From contig CAMWNH010000015.1 of NCBI GenBank assembly GCA_947175605.1, forward strand, positions 1 to 34,673: 34,673 nt of DNA, read 5' to 3'. The notes under the pieces were generated by a model. It did not search any database. It was not told the origin of the DNA and was given only the letters and a program-made list of their open reading frames with translations. A program made the position numbers and the translations under genes. The first letter of the stretch is position 1. Each line of letters opens with the position of its first letter. The DNA is from an uncultured Porphyromonadaceae bacterium. Lineage in GTDB: Bacteria; Bacteroidota; Bacteroidia; Bacteroidales; Muribaculaceae. Below are positions 17,848-24,311 of the stretch, in pieces.

Positions 17848-17904
17848 TGTTGCAGGAGATATTACAAACAGTGTTTCGCACGGTTTCTTATCTCTCCTGC
17901 AACA
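17848..17904 (+). repeat. 12-bp inverted repeat between the regulator gene and susC
   Basis: TGTTGCAGGAGA (17848-17859) and TCTCCTGCAACA (17893-17904) are perfect complements separated by 33 nt. Shorter complementary pieces lie inside (AAAC with GTTT, GTG with CAC). It starts 23 bp past the regulator stop codon, so it may be its terminator, or an operator for susC. Confidence 0.55.
17878..17889 (+). promoter_or_regulatory. Candidate regulator site upstream of susC
   Basis: GCACGGTTTCTT, 45 bp upstream of the susC -7 box. It matches the motif upstream of the divergent GH32 operon at 10 of 12 positions and the same distance. Function is inferred. Confidence 0.45.
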
Positions 17905-17934
17905 TTTGTTATTATCTGATACATGTGGTCTTAT

Positions 17935-17942
17935 TAATTTTG
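17935..17942 (+). promoter_or_regulatory. -7 box of the susC operon
   Basis: TAATTTTG (TAnnTTTG), 40 bp before the susC ATG. The closest TTTG upstream (17905-17908) is 26 bp away, well over the usual spacing, as expected for an activator-dependent PUL promoter. Confidence 0.6.
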
Positions 17943-17982
17943 TGCCATCAAAAAATCAAAACTAACCCCAAAATCAATTCTC

Positions 17983-20900
17983 ATGAAAAGACCAATCCTC
18001 AGTGCAGTGCTGATGTTTCTGATGGCAGTTATCATGCAGGCCCAGAACATCAACGTCCATGGCACAGTGATGGCCAAGACCGACGACGAGCCCCTGATCG
18101 GCGCATCGGTCGTGTGCGACAATCCGAAAGCCGCAGCCGTTACTGACATCGACGGTAATTTTGAAATCAATGTCCCGGCCGGCGCATCCTTGCGTTTTTC
18201 CTATATAGGATACCGCGAGACAATCGTTTCGGCTCATGAAGGCCACATGGTCGTCTATCTTGAAGAAGACTCCGAACTCCTCGACGATGTGGTGGTCATC
18301 GGTTATCAGACAGTCCGCAAGGCCGACCTCACCGGCGCTGTTTCTGTGATGGATCTCAAGGACCCTCTTAGCGAAAATTCGGGCAACATCATGAACTCCT
18401 TGTCCGGTAAGCTCCCCGGCGTGCTCGTTATTCCTGACGCAGCTCCCGGTGGCACCGGTTCGATTCGTGTGCGCGGTATGTCGACTGCCAATTCCAGCAA
18501 CGACCCCCTCTACATTATCGACGGTGTGCCCACTGATAACATCAATATGATCAACCCCGCCGATATAGAGACGATGCAGGTCCTCAAGGATGCAGCTTCC
18601 GCATCCATCTATGGTTCGCGTGCGGCCAACGGTGTTGTCATCATCACTACTAAACAAGGCAAGGGCGACCGTATGACAATCAACATCAACTACGCAGCTT
18701 CCGCCCAGACCATTGCCAAGCGCTACAATATGCTCAACGCCGAGCAGTGGGGCGAGGCTTATTGGGCTGCATCGCGCAATTCCCACATTGCGCCCTCTCA
18801 TGTCCTCTACGGCTCCGGCGAGACTCCCGTGCTTCAGCAGTATGTTGCCGGCGATCCCAACTTCCCCACAACCGAAACCGACTGGCAGGATCTCGTCTAC
18901 CACACGGCTTGGACCAACAACCTCACGGCTTCGATTTCCAACAGCTCCGATAAGGGCTCTGTAATGTTCTCGCTCAACTATATCAATCAGAACGGTAACA
19001 TACAGAAGACCTACTACGAACGTTATTCGGCCCGCATCAATTCGCACTACAACTTCAACAAGTACATTGCCGTAGGCGAAAACCTGCAAGTGGCTCGCTG
19101 GAGCAACCGCGGTATGGATGTTGCCGGCGACCGTGGTATACCTTTCCTCGCGATGAGCCAGCTTACGGCCCTCCCTGTCAAGGGCTTGAACGGCGATTGG
19201 ATGCGTCCTCTTAGCCTCGTAAGCTCCGACCTTCAGAATCCCGTGCAGATGATTGAAAATGCTGCCGACAACTCCTCGCAGAGCTGGAGAATCCTCGGCA
19301 ATGCCTATCTGCAGGTGACGCCTGTCGAAGGCCTGACGGTCAAAACCAATATCGGTATCGAGCATAGCCAGTATTTCAACAACACGCTCGGCCGTGCCAC
19401 CAACCCCGGCGATGTCAACTCCTTCTCCAGTGCGTTCGGCAACGGCGATCAGTGGACCTGGACTAATACAGCTAACTACAACCGCACCTTCGCCGACAAG
19501 CATCATCTCACCGTCCTGCTCGGCACCGAGGCTATCGGCTATACATTCCGCGACCTCAGCGCATCGCGCGAAGGCTATGCATTCGAAGACGAGGAATACA
19601 TGCAGATAGGTTCCGGCACAGGCACCCGAAACAATGGCGGCGGCAAGACGCAGTGGAGTGTATTCTCCCTTTTCGGCAAGGTCGATTATAACTATGCCGA
19701 CCGCTACCTCGCATCCTTCACCATCCGTCGTGACGAGAACTCACGTTTCGCCAAAGGGCATCGTGCGGGCGTCTTCCCCGCTTTCTCGCTGGCATGGCGT
19801 CCCTCGCAGGAATCCTTCTTCCCGAAGAACAACGTGCTCACCGACCTTAAGGTACGCTACTCGTGGGGTCAGAACGGTAATGCCAACATCCCGCCCCTGT
19901 ATCCCGCATACTCCACATATCGCTTCAATACGGGAAATGGTGCTTACGACCTCTCCGGCACCAACTCCTCTACTACATCGGGTATCACTCTTGCCTCCAC
20001 CGGCAATCCCGACCTGAAGTGGGAGACGACCTATCAGAACAATATCGGTCTCGACATGCAGTTCTTTGGCGGCGCACTCAACCTCACGGCTGATTACTTC
20101 ATCAAGAAGACCAAGGACATGCTCACCAATCCCCCGGCCCTCGACGTTGCAGGTGAAGAGGCCACAATGTGGCTCAACACGGGCGATATGAAAAACACCG
20201 GTTGGGAAATCTCGCTGGCATACATCAGCCCCATCTATGGCGATTTCTCCTGGAACGCATCTGTCAACCTCTCTCAATACAAGAACAAGCTCATCACGCT
20301 CAATTCCCGCCAGAAATTCATCGGTGGTGATCAGCGCCTCATCCCCGGACAGCCTATGGGTGTGTATTACGGCTACGTTTGCGACGGCATTTTCAACTCC
20401 GACATCGAAGTTGCCAATCATGCCATACAGCAGGGTGCCGCTCCCGGCCGACTCATCTTCCGTGACCTTGACGGCAACGGCGTGATCAACGATGACGACC
20501 GCTGTATCATCGGCGACCCGAATCCCGATCTCACTATGGGCATCAACCTCGGTTTCAAGTACCGTGCGTTCACCCTCGACATGTTCTTCTCCGGCGACTT
20601 CGGCTTCGATATCCAGAACCACATGAAGCGTCAGCTCTACTTCATGGACTATGGCAACATCTCCACCAATCGCGGTGCTGATATCCTCAACGCATGGCGT
20701 CCCGACAATTTGACATCCGACATTCCTGCTCTCTCGCTTACCGACGATAACAACGAGCGTCGCTTCTCGACCTACTTCATTGAGAACGGTTCATATATGA
20801 AGATGAAATATCTTAAGCTCTCATACACCGTGCCTGCCAAGGTAATCCGCAAGATCGGTGCAACCAACCTCGATGTTTACGGTCAGGTGGAGAATGTCTT

Positions 20901-21024
20901 CACAGCCACCAAATACAAAGGTCTCGATCCCGAGATTCTCCCCGGCGAGTTCGGCGCACGTATCGACAATGGCGCATACCCCCGTCCTCGCACATTTACG
21001 ATCGGCCTTAACCTTCAGTTCTAA
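17983..21024 (+). CDS. susC: SusC-like TonB-dependent fructan oligosaccharide transporter
   Basis: Outer-membrane importer of 1013 residues. It has a signal peptide (to about 20), a carboxypeptidase-regulatory-like domain (about 24-95), a probable TonB-interacting stretch DDVVVIGY (101-108), a plug domain (about 112-225, with LYIIDGVPTDNI and ASIYGSRAANGVVIITTK) and a 22-strand barrel ending in the terminal phenylalanine of GLNLQF. It forms a lidded transporter with the SusD protein encoded 21 bp downstream, taking up fructan oligosaccharides with energy from TonB. Substrate is inferred from the GH32 genes and the fructokinase in the locus. The gene uses many C-ending codons, in line with high expression. 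Confidence 0.95.
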   Translation: MKRPILSAVLMFLMAVIMQAQNINVHGTVMAKTDDEPLIGASVVCDNPKAAAVTDIDGNFEINVPAGASLRFSYIGYRETIVSAHEGHMVVYLEEDSELLDDVVVIGYQTVRKADLTGAVSVMDLKDPLSENSGNIMNSLSGKLPGVLVIPDAAPGGTGSIRVRGMSTANSSNDPLYIIDGVPTDNINMINPADIETMQVLKDAASASIYGSRAANGVVIITTKQGKGDRMTININYAASAQTIAKRYNMLNAEQWGEAYWAASRNSHIAPSHVLYGSGETPVLQQYVAGDPNFPTTETDWQDLVYHTAWTNNLTASISNSSDKGSVMFSLNYINQNGNIQKTYYERYSARINSHYNFNKYIAVGENLQVARWSNRGMDVAGDRGIPFLAMSQLTALPVKGLNGDWMRPLSLVSSDLQNPVQMIENAADNSSQSWRILGNAYLQVTPVEGLTVKTNIGIEHSQYFNNTLGRATNPGDVNSFSSAFGNGDQWTWTNTANYNRTFADKHHLTVLLGTEAIGYTFRDLSASREGYAFEDEEYMQIGSGTGTRNNGGGKTQWSVFSLFGKVDYNYADRYLASFTIRRDENSRFAKGHRAGVFPAFSLAWRPSQESFFPKNNVLTDLKVRYSWGQNGNANIPPLYPAYSTYRFNTGNGAYDLSGTNSSTTSGITLASTGNPDLKWETTYQNNIGLDMQFFGGALNLTADYFIKKTKDMLTNPPALDVAGEEATMWLNTGDMKNTGWEISLAYISPIYGDFSWNASVNLSQYKNKLITLNSRQKFIGGDQRLIPGQPMGVYYGYVCDGIFNSDIEVANHAIQQGAAPGRLIFRDLDGNGVINDDDRCIIGDPNPDLTMGINLGFKYRAFTLDMFFSGDFGFDIQNHMKRQLYFMDYGNISTNRGADILNAWRPDNLTSDIPALSLTDDNNERRFSTYFIENGSYMKMKYLKLSYTVPAKVIRKIGATNLDVYGQVENVFTATKYKGLDPEILPGEFGARIDNGAYPRPRTFTIGLNLQF

Positions 21025-21045
21025 TCCATTTCAAAGACATTGACG

Positions 21046-22722
21046 ATGAAAACCATCAAATCCATCATATGCAAGAGTGTAGGCGTTCTCGCCGTTGCTA
21101 CACTCGGCCTTGCGTCCGCCTCTTGCAACGACCTCCTCGACACTAAGCCGCAGGGCGTCTTCACCGACGAGCAGATTGGCTCCGACGAGGCCACAGATCT
21201 CATGACGGCTGCTTACGCAACCCTCCTGAACCACTACTTCGGAAACAACGAGTCCTTCGCCGGACCCATCAACAACTGGGTTTTCGACCTTCGCTCCGAT
21301 GACGCCCTCAAGGGTGGCGATGGCGTAACGATGGAAGGATACATGCACCAGCTCGAAGTGGGCAACGTCCAGAGCGACAATGATATCGCAAACTTCAAGT
21401 GGCGCAACAACTTCTTCTCCATCAGCCGCTGCAATACCGCTATCAAGGCCATCCTCGCCTCCGACAAGCTTTCCGAAAGCGAGCGGGCTTCTTTCGCGGC
21501 CGAGATGCGAACGCTCCGTGCATACTACTATTTCGATATGTACCGTATCTTCGCCAAGTTCCCTTACTTCGACGAGACGGTCGCCAATCCCAGCGAGTGC
21601 CGTGCCGACCAGTACAGCCGTGAAGAAATCGTATCCTTCATCAAGGGCGATCTCCGTGACGCATATGAAACGCTGCCTCCCGTGCAGGAGCAGGTTGGTC
21701 GCCTCAACAAATATGTCGCTGCTGCCATCCTCGCAAAGGTGGACCTCTTCACATCCGACTGGGCTGAAGCCGAGAAGTACGCAGGCTACGTAATTGATTC
21801 GCATAAGTACGAGCTCTATCCCAACTTCCTGGACATGTCCAAGCCCGAGTTCAACAACATGTACGAAAGCGTATTCGCCGTGCAGTTCTCCTCCGCTAAC
21901 TCTCCCGACCAGTACAACTTCAACAACTGTCTCAACTGCACCTGGAGCGAAGGCAACCTCTACGGCAACGGCGATGATTTCTATCTTGCCTCCCAGAATC
22001 TCGTCAATGCGTTCCGCACCGATGAGAATGGCCTTCCCTTCCTCGATGGTTCCTTCAACAGCGAGAATGTCGAGAGCGCTGATTATCCCGGCAACGTCGA
22101 TCCCCGTCTCGACTTCACACTCGGTCGTATCGGAATGCCCTGGCGCTCGCACACCTACAATGAAAAGTGGGTTCGCAATATGGAGCTCTACGGTCAGTAT
22201 TCCGGCAAGAAGCCTTATCCCGCTCCCGAATCGCCTTACGTGAAGCCCGGTATCGTGCCCTGGGGTGCTTCCTCGCTCAACTACATCATCATCCGTTATG
22301 CCGACGTAATGCTCATGAAGGCTGAAGCCCTTATCGAGCAGAATAAGGATCTCGATCAGGCTCGCACGCTCATCAACGAAATCCGTAGCCGTGCATACCG
22401 TTCCGTTGATGCAGCTTACACGCCCGTCGACTGCAACCCCATGATCGCCACCTACGCTGTCGGCGAATATCCCGCCACGGGATGGTCGCAGGAATATGCC
22501 CGCCGCGCAGTCCGCATGGAACGCCGTATCGAGCTCGCAATGGAAGGACACCGCTGGTTCGACCTCGTACGATGGGGTACGGCCGTTGAAACTGTGAATG
22601 CTTATTACGCATCGGAAAGCAAGATCCACACCTATTATCAGGGTGCGAATCTCACTGCCGACGAAATATATCTGCCTATCCCCGTAAATCAGGTCGACAA
22701 TGCAGGCGACCTCTACAAGTAA
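21046..22722 (+). CDS. susD: SusD-like surface glycan-binding lipoprotein
   Basis: Outer-membrane lipoprotein of 558 residues that closes over the SusC barrel and captures the glycan. The signal peptide ends with a lipobox-like ASASC, lipidated at C27, followed by NDLLDTKPQ, typical of SusD. The N-terminal TPR-like helical region and the C-terminal RagB/SusD region (with YADVMLMKAEALIE and RRIELAMEGHRWFDLVRWG) are intact. An in-frame TTG two codons upstream is less likely as start than the ATG at 21046. It is translated 21 bp after susC. Confidence 0.95.
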   Translation: MKTIKSIICKSVGVLAVATLGLASASCNDLLDTKPQGVFTDEQIGSDEATDLMTAAYATLLNHYFGNNESFAGPINNWVFDLRSDDALKGGDGVTMEGYMHQLEVGNVQSDNDIANFKWRNNFFSISRCNTAIKAILASDKLSESERASFAAEMRTLRAYYYFDMYRIFAKFPYFDETVANPSECRADQYSREEIVSFIKGDLRDAYETLPPVQEQVGRLNKYVAAAILAKVDLFTSDWAEAEKYAGYVIDSHKYELYPNFLDMSKPEFNNMYESVFAVQFSSANSPDQYNFNNCLNCTWSEGNLYGNGDDFYLASQNLVNAFRTDENGLPFLDGSFNSENVESADYPGNVDPRLDFTLGRIGMPWRSHTYNEKWVRNMELYGQYSGKKPYPAPESPYVKPGIVPWGASSLNYIIIRYADVMLMKAEALIEQNKDLDQARTLINEIRSRAYRSVDAAYTPVDCNPMIATYAVGEYPATGWSQEYARRAVRMERRIELAMEGHRWFDLVRWGTAVETVNAYYASESKIHTYYQGANLTADEIYLPIPVNQVDNAGDLYK

Positions 22723-22746
22723 TCCACTCAAACGCTTATAATCGAA

Positions 22747-24210
22747 ATGAAGAAAAATATAATTTGGAGCATCGGGCTTCTTACCTCGCTCCTGATGATG
22801 CTCTTTAGCACCGCTTGCTCGGATTTTGAGCCGAAGGATCTTCCCGAGGTTCCCGAACTGACTCCGGTAAGCAACCTCCAAGCCAATATCGAAGGCTTCA
22901 ACGTTGTCCTGTCCTGGACTCTCCCGCAGGGCCGCATCACCGGTGTTAGAATCACCAAGGAGGGCAACAACTATGCGCCTATCAACCTCGAGGGGCCCGC
23001 AACAAGCTATGTTGTCGAGGGTGCACCCATGAACGAAGAGCAGTTCTATACCGTCAAGGTCATTTACGAAGGCGATTACATCAGCGAGGGCGTGTCCGTA
23101 ACGGCAACCCTTCCCGAAGTTGCCCGTCCGGCTGCTTCGAATCTCACCTCTTCCATTGAGGGCCGTACAGTCACTCTCAGCTGGACTCTTCCCACCGGTC
23201 CCAACATCACGGGTGTCCGTGTCCTTCGCGATGGCGAGCCTGTTGCAGAGCTTCAGGGTGCCGCAACAAGCTACGAACTCAAGGGGCAGCCCATGGATCG
23301 TGAGATGGCCTATGGTGTAGAGGTGGTTTATGCAAACTACTACTTCTCCGAGCCCGTCACCATCAAGACCACGGTTCCCTACATCACTCCGAAGATGGCA
23401 TACCTCCTTCTTGCACCTTCCGTTTCCGAACTCCCCGACGACGATGAACGCGCAGCCGCCTCGTGGTTCGTGGCACAGGATAATGCCGAGCTTATCACTC
23501 CTTCGCAGATTGCCGATCTCGACGCCGACCTCTATCCCGTAATCTGGATTGAAATCGATCGCGTGGGCCTGCCCATGGGTTGGGAAAATCTCCCCGTTGA
23601 GGTCGCTAACCCCACGACCATCGCAGATCTTCGCGAGTACACCGCACGCGGCGGCAATTTCTTCCTCGCCAACATGGCCACGCAGCTTACCGTGCCCCTC
23701 GGTTTCGTACCCGACAACATGGCTCCCACTGTATTCGGTAATGGTGAAGGTGGTTCCGGTGATGATGTATGGGTGCTCAACGCTTATCTCGGCTGGGATT
23801 TCCGAAATGGTTCAGACCAGGGTTTCTACGACCGTACGGCCCACGAAATCTATAAGGACCTCACCTTTTCCGACCCCAACGGTTATGGCTATGACAACCT
23901 TCCCCTCATCGGTCCCGGTCAGCGCGAAGATCACAACTGCCTCTGGGATTGTAATCTCTACGGCCGTGGAAATCAGCCCGACGTGATCCGTAATTTCGAA
24001 GTCACCACCAACTCCCTTGTTCTTGCCACATGGGGCCATGTCCGCGACCACTGCGTTGCAGGTATCGTTGCCTTCAACTCCAATGCCGAGCATGGACGTT
24101 GCGTAGCTGTCGGCCTCGCCGCTTACGAATGGAATCAGAATTCGGGCGTGAACCCCTATCAGCATAACATTGAACAACTGACTCTTAACATCCTCGATTA
24201 CCTCAAGTGA
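22747..24210 (+). CDS. DUF4960-type surface glycan-binding lipoprotein
   Basis: Lipoprotein of 487 residues with a lipobox at LFSTAC (C24). Two tandem FN3-like repeats follow (about 42-121 and 131-209), sharing SNL, IEG, LSWTLP, ITGVR and ATSY at equivalent positions, so they arose by duplication. The C-terminal half (about 215-487) is a DUF4960 domain. Its position right after susD and its domain order match BT1761, the levan-binding surface protein of the B. thetaiotaomicron levan locus, so it probably binds fructan outside the cell and feeds SusCD. The sugar preference of this version is not visible. Confidence 0.88.
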   Translation: MKKNIIWSIGLLTSLLMMLFSTACSDFEPKDLPEVPELTPVSNLQANIEGFNVVLSWTLPQGRITGVRITKEGNNYAPINLEGPATSYVVEGAPMNEEQFYTVKVIYEGDYISEGVSVTATLPEVARPAASNLTSSIEGRTVTLSWTLPTGPNITGVRVLRDGEPVAELQGAATSYELKGQPMDREMAYGVEVVYANYYFSEPVTIKTTVPYITPKMAYLLLAPSVSELPDDDERAAASWFVAQDNAELITPSQIADLDADLYPVIWIEIDRVGLPMGWENLPVEVANPTTIADLREYTARGGNFFLANMATQLTVPLGFVPDNMAPTVFGNGEGGSGDDVWVLNAYLGWDFRNGSDQGFYDRTAHEIYKDLTFSDPNGYGYDNLPLIGPGQREDHNCLWDCNLYGRGNQPDVIRNFEVTTNSLVLATWGHVRDHCVAGIVAFNSNAEHGRCVAVGLAAYEWNQNSGVNPYQHNIEQLTLNILDYLK

Positions 24211-24261
24211 TCAGAGACGTACCAGGAACCTTCGTCAAGGTATATTAAATTGTTTTGACTC

Positions 24262-24293
24262 CGGCTGCGGGGCCTATAAGGGCGCCGCAGCCG
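24262..24293 (+). promoter_or_regulatory. Strong intergenic hairpin ahead of the second GH32 gene
   Basis: CGGCTGCGG (24262-24270) pairs with CCGCAGCCG (24285-24293). After a G/G mismatch GCC pairs with GGC around a 6-nt loop. It is followed by ATTTCC, not a real T-run. It may weaken read-through or stabilise the upstream mRNA. Confidence 0.5.
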
Positions 24294-24311
24294 ATTTCCA
24301 CCTTTCGCACC

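Noticed and set aside
17974-19506. 510-codon open frame on the minus strand opposite susC
   Set aside because: Antisense to the conserved N-terminal and plug domains of SusC, with low-complexity composition and no promoter or family features.
21031-22881. 616-codon open frame on the minus strand opposite susD
   Set aside because: It lies antisense to a clear SusD gene, has no recognisable motif, and is explained by the strong C-ending codon use of the sense gene.
24255-24311. Upstream in-frame start of the second GH32 gene
   Set aside because: It would place the intergenic hairpin inside the coding sequence and put 19 residues before an otherwise normal signal peptide.
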